Assembly (NCBI GenBank): GCA_021850865.1
Contig: JAJZKN010000001.1
Location: 62,001-126,000, forward strand
Direction: 5' to 3'
DNA from: a bacterium
GTDB taxonomy: Bacteria > Patescibacteriota > Saccharimonadia > Saccharimonadales > UBA4665
DNA: 64,000 bases
Shown: in pieces, positions 44,427-53,886 of the stretch
Layout of the letters: each line of letters opens with the position of its first letter
Numbering within the stretch: the stretch's first letter is position 1
Notes under the pieces: model-generated
Told to the model about the DNA's origin: nothing
Seen by the model: only the letters and a program-made list of their open reading frames with translations
The model's database searches: none
Program-made: the position numbers and the translations under genes

Positions 44427-44744
44427 GTGCACATACCTCAACCCTCACCATCATCAGCCATCTTGCCGGTCGGCGGTATCGGCGCTGGATTACATCATTT
44501 CGCGGGAGTCAGTTGGGATGTTCTGATGCCCTACACAATTCTGGGAACGGGTCTAATGGTCTATTCACATTTTCGTCTAATTCGTGGGCAACAAGTAATG
44601 CAAGGCCGAGAATTCGCTATGACCGGTCCGCGCCAAAGCAATCCGTCACTAGAAACTGCCAGACAGCCGTTATCCGGTCTTAAACCACCAAGGCTCACGG
44701 ATCGACTGGAAAACCTAGTGATCGCCTGGGAAAATATACAATAA
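44427..44744 (+). CDS. small membrane protein of the glycan locus
   Basis: 105 aa with GTG start and an AGGAAG Shine-Dalgarno; begins 19 nt after the GT2 gene. One or two weak hydrophobic segments (about 10-25 and 33-50, MPYTILGTGLMVYSHF), then a polar Pro/Arg-rich tail. Possibly a synthase partner, like the small IcaD/PgaD subunits, but not similar enough to name. Confidence 0.6.
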   Translation: MHIPQPSPSSAILPVGGIGAGLHHFAGVSWDVLMPYTILGTGLMVYSHFRLIRGQQVMQGREFAMTGPRQSNPSLETARQPLSGLKPPRLTDRLENLVIAWENIQ

Positions 44745-44755
44745 ATTTACCACTC

Positions 44756-44780
44756 CCGAAGTTTTCGGTTTAATTAGTTT
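44756..44780 (+). terminator. weak hairpin at the glycan operon end
   Basis: CCGAA-GTT-TTCGG followed by TTTAATTAGTTTTT. It overlaps the end of the convergent GH16 gene. Confidence 0.4.
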
Positions 44781-46023
44781 TTGCAGCAAGGTAAGGATAA
44801 TAGTAGATAGACTTGATTTGCAGCTTGGCTGGCAGCGCCGAGTTATCAATGCCGTTTCCGGGAAATTGGGCCGTGTCCTCGCCACCCCAAACACCACCGA
44901 CAGCCAAATCAATAATCAGATAGAAGGGTTGATTAAAGGGCCAAGTGGTGTAAGTAGCGCCCGGCTGCTTGGTATAGGTAAAGTACGGCTTGTTATTAAC
45001 TTCGAAGGTAATGCTATCTGGTGTCCACAGCACGGAATACAGGTTGTACTTCAAATTATTATTAGGAATGAGTACCTGATTATAATATCCGACACTATTC
45101 GGATTATTCTGGTTTGAGGTAATGGTATGCACAACCCCGTAAACTATATTCGGATTAAGGCCCACAGCCTCAGCCATATCTATTTCGCCGCCGTTCAGAA
45201 ACCGGTAGTTTTCGTTCGGCGGACCCATATTTTCGTATTTGGTATTGGCCGGCAGCAGCCAAACCGCCGGCCAGGTACCGACGCCCGCGGGTAATTTAGC
45301 CATTACGTCAATTCTGCCATATAGAAAAGATAGCTTGCCCTTGGTATCAATGCGCCCTGAACCATATTGGTAGTTATTGGGTTCGTTCTGATGGGTGGCT
45401 TCTAGGATCAGAGACCCCCGGGAAATCCTTAGATTTTGCAGGTTATTTGTGTAGTATTCTGCCTCGTTATTACCGTTATTAGGCGCACCGATATTAATCC
45501 GCCAATAACGGGAATCAAGCGATTTTGAACCATAACGGCTAAAATCCTGCGACCAAGTAGGATAAGTTGAAAACTGTTTGTCCGGCTGCACCGGCCCGTA
45601 GGTAGTGACCCGGCCAGGGGCTTCCTGGGCTTGAACTTGTGGTCCCAATCGAAGCATGCTCGATCCAAAGTCCGTAACCTTACCTCCCGGCAAACTCAAC
45701 GCATAAACACTACCGGCAATCAACATACAGCCAACGATTATTAAACGGTACTGATAGACAAGGATACTTTTAAGTTTTAAAATGTACGGTTTGTACGAAA
45801 TTGACGTATAGTGCTTTTGATTATTGATTCGTCCGAAACTTTTCAGGAATGATGAAGCCGGGCTGAAAACAGCCAGCAATTTTAGCAGCAAAAACTGCCG
45901 ACTAAATTTGTCCGGCTTAGGTTTACTGACGGGTTTCGGCCGAGACGAAACAGGCTGTTTACGCTTAGTCTGGGCCTTAGTTCTCGTGGGCTTCTTTTTA
46001 GCTTTAGCCTTGGACATAATCAC
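44770..46023 (-). CDS. family GH16 endo-glucanase, membrane-anchored
   Basis: 417 aa. Lys/Arg/Pro-rich cytoplasmic start (AKAKKKPTRTKAQTKRKQP), one helix (about 93-110, LIIVGCMLIAGSVYALS), then an exterior GH16 beta-jellyroll with the catalytic GEIDMAEA (ExDxxE; nucleophile and acid/base Glu). Members cut beta-1,3/1,4-glucans, laminarin or related polymers. Convergent with the glycan synthase operon, so it may remodel the cell's own polymer or attack host/environmental glucan. Confidence 0.88.
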   Translation of the reverse strand: MIMSKAKAKKKPTRTKAQTKRKQPVSSRPKPVSKPKPDKFSRQFLLLKLLAVFSPASSFLKSFGRINNQKHYTSISYKPYILKLKSILVYQYRLIIVGCMLIAGSVYALSLPGGKVTDFGSSMLRLGPQVQAQEAPGRVTTYGPVQPDKQFSTYPTWSQDFSRYGSKSLDSRYWRINIGAPNNGNNEAEYYTNNLQNLRISRGSLILEATHQNEPNNYQYGSGRIDTKGKLSFLYGRIDVMAKLPAGVGTWPAVWLLPANTKYENMGPPNENYRFLNGGEIDMAEAVGLNPNIVYGVVHTITSNQNNPNSVGYYNQVLIPNNNLKYNLYSVLWTPDSITFEVNNKPYFTYTKQPGATYTTWPFNQPFYLIIDLAVGGVWGGEDTAQFPGNGIDNSALPAKLQIKSIYYYPYLAAKTN

Positions 46024-46205
46024 TTCCTGCTCTTATCCGGCCTTCACCAAACCGGACGTAAGACATAGAATAATTATTATACTAGTTTGTTGTGTTTTTG
46101 GCAAGGTTTATGCATATATTTTTATGGCTACTAGTTTCGTTAAACAACCATTGCCGGTTGGTGTATGATGGATATATAAACGCATAAGCAGTTTGGAGAT
46201 GGGCA

Positions 46206-46988
46206 GTGGAAATATCTTTGGAGGGTAAACGAGCCTTGGTGACCGGAGGCAATTCCGGCATAGGCGCCGCCATTGCCCAGGCATTATCCGACGCCGGCGC
46301 CAAAGTTGCCATTAACTACCTAAGCAACCCGGAGGTTGCCGAACAAATGGCCGGCCAAATGCATAATTCCGGTCATGACGCGTTGACTATCGAAGCGGAT
46401 ATCGCTAATCAAAGCGAAGTTGAAGCTATGTTTAATAAAATGGATGAGGCTTGGGGCGGTATCGATATCCTGATCAATAACGCCGGAATCGACGGAGTTC
46501 ATGCGAATAGCTGGGATATTGACACGGACGACTGGACGAAAGTTATAAATATTAATCTATTCGGGAACTTCTACTGCGCCAGACAGGCACTTAGCCGAAT
46601 GATACCGCAACGATCCGGAGTAGTATTAGCCACTTCTTCCGTACATGAAATGATTGCCTGGAGCGGACACAGCGCTTATACGTCCAGCAAAGCTGCCATT
46701 GGTATGCTGACCAAGACTATGGCTCAAGAGGCAGCCCCCTATAATGTCAGGGTTTTGGCTTTAGCGCCGGGAGCAATTAAAACTTCGATCAATCAAGGAG
46801 TCTGGGACAACGCTCAAGGGATGACCGACTTACTGGAAAAAATCCCGCTCAAACGGATCGGCGAACCCGAAGAAGTAGCGAAAATGGCAGTAGTTTTAGT
46901 ATCCGATGCCGCATCATACGTAACCGGACGCACGATTTATGTAGACGGCGGCATGACCGATTATCCGGACTTTGCGCACGGTGGCTGA
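46206..46988 (+). CDS. SDR oxidoreductase (glucose 1-dehydrogenase-like)
   Basis: 260 aa with the classical SDR set: ALVTGGNSGIGAAIAQAL (TGxxxGIG), NNAGID, catalytic Ser in TSSVHE, YTSSK (YxxxK), and the C-terminal YVTGRTIYVDGGMT. GTG start with GGAG. It precedes the GH15 gene by 33 nt; the product might oxidise the released glucose or be a 3-oxoacyl-ACP-reductase-type enzyme. Confidence 0.85.
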   Translation: MEISLEGKRALVTGGNSGIGAAIAQALSDAGAKVAINYLSNPEVAEQMAGQMHNSGHDALTIEADIANQSEVEAMFNKMDEAWGGIDILINNAGIDGVHANSWDIDTDDWTKVININLFGNFYCARQALSRMIPQRSGVVLATSSVHEMIAWSGHSAYTSSKAAIGMLTKTMAQEAAPYNVRVLALAPGAIKTSINQGVWDNAQGMTDLLEKIPLKRIGEPEEVAKMAVVLVSDAASYVTGRTIYVDGGMTDYPDFAHGG

Positions 46989-47021
46989 ACGGAACAAGAA
47001 AGGGGTAGGGGAACAAACATT

Positions 47022-49406
47022 ATGGCAAACCAGGCACAAGCTCCAGCAGGAGCACCCGGGACTGACGCCAACTGGGAAGTTGGCCGGAAAGACGCCGTTG
47101 GCACTGCACTGTCCAGCGAGAGCAACGTCTGGTTTACTATTGCTAGCGGCATACTGACCGAGGCTTTTTATCCACAAATCGACACTCCCTGCCTGCACAG
47201 CGTGGACTTGATCGTCACCGACGGCAGCGTCTACTTTTCCGACGAAGAAAACAAGACCGACAGCAAGGTTGTTTGGCATGCGCCCGGGGTGCCGGCCTAT
47301 AGCATCACCAACACCGCCAATGACGGCCGGTACGTAATATCCAAGAAAGTGTTCACGAATCCGGACCATGCCTGCATTCTTCAACAAGTTAGCTTTGCCG
47401 CTCAGAGTAGTACCGATCACCATCTATATGTTGTGTTGACGCCGCGACTGGACGGTCATGGCTCTAATAACAGCGCGAGAACTATCCGACATGGCAACCA
47501 GACTATCTTAAGCGCCGAGACTGACAAGAGCGCTTTGGCTTTAGTTTGTTCGGCGCCGCTGACTAAAGCGACCGCCGGTTTTGTCGGTGCCGGCGACGGC
47601 CTTAGCGATCTGATCAATCACAAACAACTAACCGAAACATACAAAGAAGCGCTCAACGGTAATGTCAGATTATGTGCCGAAATTGATTTGAAGGCCTGCG
47701 ATGGCAAATTCACCTTAGCATTGGGCTTCGGTCCAACCCGCGAAGAGGCAATAATCACCGCCCTAGACAGCCAGGGCAAAACAATAGCAGACATAGAAAG
47801 CAAGTATATTGACGGCTGGACAAACTGGCTTAACGAGCTGAGTGCAAATGACCTCCCCGATTTGAGCAAAATCAGCCTGGCGACATTAAAATGCCATGAA
47901 TCAAAGAATCCGGCCGGAGGAATCGTCGCCGGACTCAACACGCCTTGGGGATTCGCCCAAGGAGATAATGACCGCAACGGTTACCACGTAGTTTGGACCC
48001 GGGATATGGTGGAGACAGCTGGAGGTATGCTGGCTGCCGGGAGTAGCAACCAGATACTTCCGACTATCGAGTTTCTGGCAAAAACCCAACAAACCGACGG
48101 GCACTGGCCACAAAATATGTGGATTAGCGGCAAGCCTTACTGGGAAGGTGTACAGATGGACGAAACCGCATTGCCGATTCTGCTTATCAACCTGGCACGA
48201 CATCAACAAATACTAAGCGATGCCCAGCTGGCAAAGTTCTGGCCAATGGTCGAGAAAGCTGCCGCTTTTCTAGTCCAGAACGGTCCGGTCACCCAGCAGG
48301 ACCGTTGGGAAGAAGATCCCGGTTATACGCCGTTCACACTGGCGGCGGAAATCGCCGCACTGCTGGCCGCGGCCGACCTGGCGGACTTACAGCCCGAAAA
48401 TCAGTCTGAAGCTGCCCGTTTTATGCGGGAAACAGCAGACATCTGGTATGACTGTATCGACCTCTGGCTTTACGCCCGAAACACTGACTGGTGCCAGCGA
48501 TTTAGTGTCGATGGTTACTACCAGCGCATTATGCCGGTTGCGAATGAAAAAATAAGCCGCTATCAGCAAGTAGTACATGTCCAAAATGTCCTGCCGGATG
48601 AAACCAATATGCCGGCTATTAATTTAATCAGCCCAGATGCTCTTGCGCTGGTCCGCTTTGGCCTCAGACGCCCCGACGACAAACGTATTACCGATACAGT
48701 TAAAGTCATTGACAACCTGATTAAGATACAAACACCTCGTGGCGAAAGCTGGCATCGCTATAACGATGACGGCTACGGCGAGCAAGCCGATGGCAGCCCC
48801 TTTAACGGTGTCGGTATCGGCCGCGGCTGGCCGCTACTTAGTGGCGAACGGGCGCATTACGAACTGGCCGGCAAAAACCTGGATTATGCCAATAGACTAA
48901 AGACTGCCATGGAAGGGTTTATGAGCGAGACCGGATTATTATCAGAGCAGATATGGGACAGCGAAGACATTGCCGAACGCCAGCTATATTCCGGACAAGC
49001 CACCGGATCAGCCAGACCGTTAGCCTGGTCCCATGCCGAGTACCTAAAACTACTGCGCTCGCTCGCAGATAACGCCGTTTTTGACCAGCCTTCTCAAACA
49101 GTTGAACGCTATTTAAATAATGACTTTACCCAGCAACGTCGCGCCTGGCGGTTCAATAACAAGCTGCGACGTATGGCTAGCGGCAAAATACTGCGCGTTG
49201 AAACACTGAGCGCCTGCAAGGTTCACTGGTCCGCGGATGCCTGGAAAACATCTAACGATATTACGGCTAAAGACAGCGGACTCGGGATCTACTATGTCGA
49301 CTTGCCAAGTGAAACTATTGCCAAAGGCCAGCAAATCGAGTTTACCTTTTTTTGGAGCCAAGCCCGAAAATGGGAAAACCAAAACTATATTGTTAATGTA
49401 ATCTAG
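47022..49406 (+). CDS. family GH15 glucoamylase/glucodextranase
   Basis: 794 aa. An N-terminal beta-sandwich (domain N of bacterial glucodextranases, about 1-270; SNVWFTIASGILTEAFYPQID) is followed by the (alpha/alpha)6 catalytic barrel: VVWTRDMVE, WEEDPGYTPFTLAAE (acid Glu), GRGWPLLSGERAHYELA and LSEQIWD (base Glu). Releases glucose from the nonreducing ends of alpha-glucans. No signal peptide, so cytoplasmic or unconventional. Sits 33 nt after the SDR gene, so likely co-transcribed. Confidence 0.9.
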   Translation: MANQAQAPAGAPGTDANWEVGRKDAVGTALSSESNVWFTIASGILTEAFYPQIDTPCLHSVDLIVTDGSVYFSDEENKTDSKVVWHAPGVPAYSITNTANDGRYVISKKVFTNPDHACILQQVSFAAQSSTDHHLYVVLTPRLDGHGSNNSARTIRHGNQTILSAETDKSALALVCSAPLTKATAGFVGAGDGLSDLINHKQLTETYKEALNGNVRLCAEIDLKACDGKFTLALGFGPTREEAIITALDSQGKTIADIESKYIDGWTNWLNELSANDLPDLSKISLATLKCHESKNPAGGIVAGLNTPWGFAQGDNDRNGYHVVWTRDMVETAGGMLAAGSSNQILPTIEFLAKTQQTDGHWPQNMWISGKPYWEGVQMDETALPILLINLARHQQILSDAQLAKFWPMVEKAAAFLVQNGPVTQQDRWEEDPGYTPFTLAAEIAALLAAADLADLQPENQSEAARFMRETADIWYDCIDLWLYARNTDWCQRFSVDGYYQRIMPVANEKISRYQQVVHVQNVLPDETNMPAINLISPDALALVRFGLRRPDDKRITDTVKVIDNLIKIQTPRGESWHRYNDDGYGEQADGSPFNGVGIGRGWPLLSGERAHYELAGKNLDYANRLKTAMEGFMSETGLLSEQIWDSEDIAERQLYSGQATGSARPLAWSHAEYLKLLRSLADNAVFDQPSQTVERYLNNDFTQQRRAWRFNNKLRRMASGKILRVETLSACKVHWSADAWKTSNDITAKDSGLGIYYVDLPSETIAKGQQIEFTFFWSQARKWENQNYIVNVI

Positions 49407-49414
49407 TTTGTATT

Positions 49415-49678
49415 TTACTTGGCTTTGCGTTTGCCGGCCGACTTGTTCAGCCGCAGCTTTTGCACTGCCAAAATAGTCCAAAAAACACCGTTTAATCCGG
49501 CTGATACGGCCGCTAAGGGCATATGCAGGGTCGTATAGGTAACGCCTATGCTGTAAGCAACCAACCCGGTCAGAACACTGGTCCAAATTTCCGGCTTGTC
49601 TTTAGTGAAAACCGACGGCAGCAACGCTACTATGAAGATTACCTGGCCCAAAGTTAAAATTAATTCTTGCCAGGACAT
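49415..49678 (-). CDS. small three-helix membrane protein
   Basis: 87 aa with about three membrane helices (6-22, 32-50, 54-75) and a Lys/Arg tail. Size and the LLPSVFTKDKPEIWTS segment recall a SemiSWEET/PQ-loop half-transporter, but no convincing PQ motif is visible, so I leave the function open. Convergent with the glucoamylase gene. Confidence 0.55.
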   Translation of the reverse strand: MSWQELILTLGQVIFIVALLPSVFTKDKPEIWTSVLTGLVAYSIGVTYTTLHMPLAAVSAGLNGVFWTILAVQKLRLNKSAGKRKAK

Positions 49679-49736
49679 TAACCAATATTATACACCAGCT
49701 AGGCCGGCGTAACACTTATTCGCGGCATAACCCTGA

Positions 49737-50099
49737 TCAACCGATATGCAGATGCTGGTGCCGGGCGTGTTGAACTTCGCTTGCTTCGACTCCATCCCAA
49801 GACGCTAACGCAAAGATGACGATAGCGGCAATAACCTGATTCCAGGCAGCATTATTACTCATAGATAGTGCAAACGCCGAAATAAACAGCCAGATTGCCG
49901 CCAGAGCAGTCACCCAACTGGGCACAACATTGAACCAGAACAGCTGAACCAATCCGGCCGCAGCCATAACTCCGCCGCTAACAATAACGCTAGTTAGAGC
50001 CACGCCGTCCATTGAAATAAATAACGGCGTAACCATTAACCAAGCTCCGGCAAGCATCGTCAAAGCACTGGCAGTCCTTGATTGAACAATGTCTTTCAT
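49737..50099 (-). CDS. SPW-repeat membrane protein
   Basis: 120 aa, four membrane helices. Two SPW-type repeats: GAWLMVTPLFI... and PSWVTALAAIWLFISAFALSMSNNAAWNQ, as in SPW-repeat proteins (PF03779). Strong AGGGAGGAAC Shine-Dalgarno. Often stress-linked, role unknown. Confidence 0.75.
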   Translation of the reverse strand: MKDIVQSRTASALTMLAGAWLMVTPLFISMDGVALTSVIVSGGVMAAAGLVQLFWFNVVPSWVTALAAIWLFISAFALSMSNNAAWNQVIAAIVIFALASWDGVEASEVQHARHQHLHIG

Positions 50100-50263
50100 A
50101 GTTCCTCCCTTAAATGGCCTTATTATTTACTGCTTCGAGTAAACAAACCTCCTTTCTGATTAAAATTATGGCCGGCAACCACCGTTTTTCGCTATAACTT
50201 TACTTACATTTTCAAAAACTTCTTGAAAAAAAATAATACTTCATAGACAATTTACTGCTAGTT

Positions 50264-50734
50264 ATGGCAACAGCAAGTAACAACGGCCAGGAATGGTATG
50301 CCCTTACGGCTTTTAGTTTCGGGAAAATCAAACCGGAAACAGTTATGCCGCTGGCACGAATTGTCGAACAAAAGCTGCCGCCAGAAAATCAATCTATCTG
50401 CGTATCGCAAGAAAAGTCTATCATTGCCGTCAGATATTCAATTTATTGCGCACTATACCAGCAAGCATTTCAACGCGCCCACCAAAACGCCAATGAGGTT
50501 ATTGGATTAAACTTAGCTCGGATGAATTTGCTTGACGTTACTGTCTTATCGCCCTCGGAGTTCGCCGTCCTGAACCAAAATGATGAGCTTAACCGCCGAC
50601 GACAACAGGCAATGGACCGACACCCAACTTCGTTAACCAATTATCCGCCCAATCAAGATGCGACAATACTACCTTTTCCCACCAGAGTAGAGATCTGGCA
50701 GCCAAACGATGATGGTCCACCGTTTGCCGGATAG
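50264..50734 (+). CDS. hypothetical protein, 156 aa
   Basis: Soluble, unremarkable composition, Pro-rich last 40 residues. TAGTT precedes the ATG, no strong Shine-Dalgarno. Not recognised. Convergent with bcp, 6 nt apart. Confidence 0.5.
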   Translation: MATASNNGQEWYALTAFSFGKIKPETVMPLARIVEQKLPPENQSICVSQEKSIIAVRYSIYCALYQQAFQRAHQNANEVIGLNLARMNLLDVTVLSPSEFAVLNQNDELNRRRQQAMDRHPTSLTNYPPNQDATILPFPTRVEIWQPNDDGPPFAG

Positions 50735-50740
50735 GGCAGT

Positions 50741-51202
50741 CTAGACGGTCTGCAGTTGTTTTAAATCAGCAATTATCTGGTCGGCGTGAATGCTCGGATC
50801 GACCCCGGTATATTTTTTAGCAATATAGCCTTTAGGGTTAATGATAAAGGTGTTTCTCTCAGTGCCCAGAAAGCTTTTCCCCATGAATTTGCGATCCTTC
50901 CAAGAGTCGTAAGCGGCGATAGTTGTATGCTCGGGGTCGCTTAGCAGAGTAAAGTCCAGCTGAAATTTATCGGCAAATTTGCGGTGCGACGCTACGCTGT
51001 CTTTGCTGATCCCGACTACTACCGAGTTGCCAAGATTTTCAATTTCCGCTCGGCGGTCACGAAAACCGCAGGCTTCCTTAGTGCAGCCCGGCGTATCATC
51101 TTTAGGGTAAAAATAAAGTACCAGCCATTTTCCGGCGTAATCATTAAGCGTATGTTCTTTTCCGTCTTGGTCTAACAGCCTGAAATCCGGTGCTTGGTGC
51201 AT
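50741..51202 (-). CDS. bcp: thiol peroxidase (Bcp/PrxQ)
   Basis: 153 aa. APDFRLLDQDGKEHTLNDYAGKWLVLYFYPKDDTPGCTKEACGFRD contains the peroxidatic Cys and, five residues on, the resolving Cys typical of PrxQ. Reduces peroxides with thioredoxin-like donors. Normal length. May be served by the glutaredoxin at 452. Confidence 0.93.
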   Translation of the reverse strand: MHQAPDFRLLDQDGKEHTLNDYAGKWLVLYFYPKDDTPGCTKEACGFRDRRAEIENLGNSVVVGISKDSVASHRKFADKFQLDFTLLSDPEHTTIAAYDSWKDRKFMGKSFLGTERNTFIINPKGYIAKKYTGVDPSIHADQIIADLKQLQTV

Positions 51203-51312
51203 AATTAGCCTGCCTTTCCTTGATTAGTTGGTTCTGCTTAAATTATACAATAACGTGTATGCCCTCTTGATTTGCGCTTAAGATAATTGTTAAATTATAA
51301 GGCACACCAAAA

Positions 51313-51795
51313 ATGAAACACTTTTTTCATAGAATCTCCATTAAAATTGCTCATCTCGCCGGCACGCCGTACGCGTTTATTGCGGCTAGTATTGGGGTTA
51401 TTATCTGGCTGATCGTCGGACCTTATTATCATTTTTCCAACACCTGGATGATTGCTATCTCGACAATCTCTGACGTAATTATCTTTCTAATGGTATTCTC
51501 GATTCAAAACACCCAGAACCGGGACAGTAAAGCCATCCAGTTGAAACTGAACGAATTAATCGCAGTCGACAAGAAGGCGCGGGATTCCTTTATCGGCCTC
51601 GAGAGCTTAACCGATGAGGAGTTGAGTGATCTCGATGGTGAATTTCAAAAACTGCTCGATGAGCTCGATGTCAAGTCACCGCTGCACCGGATGATCCACG
51701 GCAGCATTAAGCGAGAAAAAGCCAAGCGTCCGTCATTTTACCAGCAGGCAGAAAATATCGTTGATCATATAATCAAGTCAGTAGAGGACAGCTAA
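51313..51795 (+). CDS. low-affinity iron permease family protein
   Basis: 160 aa. Two helices (about 22-40 and 47-65) and the family's NTQNRDSKAIQLKLNELI segment, then an acidic cytoplasmic helix (LTDEELSDLDGEFQKL). Matches the PF04120 family (named after yeast Fet4, but bacterial members are unlikely to be iron permeases by themselves). Confidence 0.8.
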   Translation: MKHFFHRISIKIAHLAGTPYAFIAASIGVIIWLIVGPYYHFSNTWMIAISTISDVIIFLMVFSIQNTQNRDSKAIQLKLNELIAVDKKARDSFIGLESLTDEELSDLDGEFQKLLDELDVKSPLHRMIHGSIKREKAKRPSFYQQAENIVDHIIKSVEDS

Positions 51796-51811
51796 AGGGG
51801 AGTTTAAGTTT

Positions 51812-52072
51812 ATGGATGAAGAGAGTAAGACAGCGACCGGCGGCAAAACCCGGGGCATCGATATCTACATGGCGGTTATGCTGACGCTGGTAGTAATTTT
51901 GCTGCTTGGTGTATTCGGAATGCTGCTGTATGGGGGATACAAAGTTAAACAGGGCTCAGCTACGATCAATAATAAAATTAACAGCTTTAACTCCCAAATT
52001 AAAAGCATTAACACTAATTTGACCAATATCGATACCCAGCTCAAAGTCGGCACAGCCCTTACGCACCCATAA
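51812..52072 (+). CDS. 86-aa single-pass membrane protein
   Basis: One helix (about 16-40, IYMAVMLTLVVILLLGVFGMLLYGGY), then a 40-residue heptad-like tail (INNKINSFNSQIKSINTNLTNIDTQLK), an extracellular coiled coil. AGGGGAG Shine-Dalgarno; follows the preceding gene by 16 nt, likely co-transcribed. Confidence 0.65.
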   Translation: MDEESKTATGGKTRGIDIYMAVMLTLVVILLLGVFGMLLYGGYKVKQGSATINNKINSFNSQIKSINTNLTNIDTQLKVGTALTHP

Positions 52073-52180
52073 TCCGATCAGGCTATTGAACATGGCCTAA
52101 GCGATGGCGTAATATTGAGTCATAGGAAGTCGGGATATTTATTCTGATAATATTCGGTAGTTAATAAAAAGAAGACAGCT

Positions 52181-53881
52181 ATGCTAAAAAATATACTTAA
52201 GCATGCCGACAGGCAGAGCCCTAACTATAAATGGATCGCCCTATCCAACACTACGCTTGGTATGTTGATGGCTTCTCTGAACGCCACGAGCCTGATCATT
52301 GCCTTACCGGTCATCTTCAGAGGAATTAAAATTAACCCTCTCAATCCGGGTAGTTTTTCTTACCTGCTTTGGATTCTGTTGGGCTATATGCTGGTAACCG
52401 CCGTATTGGTAGTGTCCTTGGGACGGTTGGGCGATATGTATGGTCGGGTAAAAATGTACAACATCGGCTTTATTATCTTTTCCGTGGGAGCATTGGCAGC
52501 CGGACTGACCTGGAGCCACGGCGGCCTGGGGGCGATCGAATTGATCGGGTTTCGAATGATTCAGGCGGTCGGCGGAGCACTGCTTATGGCCAACTCAGCA
52601 GCAATCCTCACCGACGCCTTTCCGCATAATCAGCGGGGAATGGCGCTGGGAATTAACCAGATCGCCATGCTGGCCGGATCATTTTTCGGCATTTTGGTTG
52701 GCGGCTTTTTGGCCCAATTCTCCTGGCGGTGGGTGTTTCTGTTTAATGTTCCGGTCGGTATTGTCGGTATCATCTGGTCCTATCTGGCACTCAAGGAGAT
52801 TGATGTCTTCCATCCGGCGAAAATCGACTGGATCGGCAACATTTCCTTTGCCGCCGGTTTGGCATCGGTGCTGATCGGTATCACCTACGGCATCAAACCT
52901 TATGGCGGTTCAGACATGGGCTGGAGCAATCCGCTGGTGCTGTGGTTAATTGCCGGTGGCATCGGCATACTGATTCTGTTCGTACTAATCGAGCGCCGAG
53001 TCGCCCAGCCGATGTTCAATTTAGCCCTATTTAAAATCAAGGCCTTCACCGCGGGAAACATCGCCGGTTTGCTGGCGGCCATGGGCCGGGGAGGGCTGCA
53101 ATTTATGCTGATTATGTGGCTGCAGGGGATATGGTTGCCGTTGCATGGTTATGCATTCACGCAAACCCCGCTCTGGGCGGGCATTTATATGCTACCGACA
53201 ACTTTGGGCTTTTTAATCGCCGGACCGTTGTCCGGATATTTATCCGACAAATACGGCGCCCGTCCCTTTGCTACCGGAGGCATGCTCTTAGCCGCACTTA
53301 GCTTCGGTCTGATGATGACCCTGCCGGTGAATTTTCCATATTATCTGTTCGCAATTATTCTGCTGCTTAATGGCCTGTCTTTCGGTATGTTTTCGTCGCC
53401 AAATACCGCCGGCATTATGAACTCGGTACCTGCCAGATTCAGAGGAGTGGCATCAGGCATGCGCTCGACATTTATGAACGTCGGAATGCCGTTATCGATC
53501 GGCATATTTTTCACTCTAATGATCATCGGCTTAACCGCCAGCGTGCCGGGCAGCATCTATCACGGACTGACACTTAATGGCATTCAGCCGGCACTGGCCA
53601 GCCATTTATCACATTTGCCGGCCATCAGCTATCTGTTTGCCGCATTCCTTGGATACAACCCCCTAAAGACACTGCTGGGAGGACCTGTGTTGAAATCATT
53701 AAAACCGGCCGCGGCGGCCAGACTGGTATCCAAAGATTACTTTCCTAAACTAATAGCCAATCCGTTTAAGCATGGCCTGGTCGTAGTTCTGTGGTTTGCT
53801 ATCATTACCTGTATCGTGGCGGCGGCTGCTTCTTGGCTGAGAGGCGGCAAATTCGTTAACCAGGAAGAGGAAGCTTCCTAG
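52181..53881 (+). CDS. 14-TM MFS exporter (DHA2 type), second copy
   Basis: 566 aa, about 14 helices. Motif A GRLGDMYGRVKMYN after TM2, then a TM5 segment with IQAVGGALLMANSAAILTDAFP. Longer than the 32658 paralog by an insert near the C-terminus. Drug or metabolite export. Related to the first exporter but not a recent duplicate. Confidence 0.88.
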   Translation: MLKNILKHADRQSPNYKWIALSNTTLGMLMASLNATSLIIALPVIFRGIKINPLNPGSFSYLLWILLGYMLVTAVLVVSLGRLGDMYGRVKMYNIGFIIFSVGALAAGLTWSHGGLGAIELIGFRMIQAVGGALLMANSAAILTDAFPHNQRGMALGINQIAMLAGSFFGILVGGFLAQFSWRWVFLFNVPVGIVGIIWSYLALKEIDVFHPAKIDWIGNISFAAGLASVLIGITYGIKPYGGSDMGWSNPLVLWLIAGGIGILILFVLIERRVAQPMFNLALFKIKAFTAGNIAGLLAAMGRGGLQFMLIMWLQGIWLPLHGYAFTQTPLWAGIYMLPTTLGFLIAGPLSGYLSDKYGARPFATGGMLLAALSFGLMMTLPVNFPYYLFAIILLLNGLSFGMFSSPNTAGIMNSVPARFRGVASGMRSTFMNVGMPLSIGIFFTLMIIGLTASVPGSIYHGLTLNGIQPALASHLSHLPAISYLFAAFLGYNPLKTLLGGPVLKSLKPAAAARLVSKDYFPKLIANPFKHGLVVVLWFAIITCIVAAAASWLRGGKFVNQEEEAS

Positions 53882-53886
53882 AGAAA

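Noticed and set aside
32658-53881. The two MFS exporters as a recent duplication
   Set aside because: They share family motifs but differ in length and most of the sequence; only distant paralogs.
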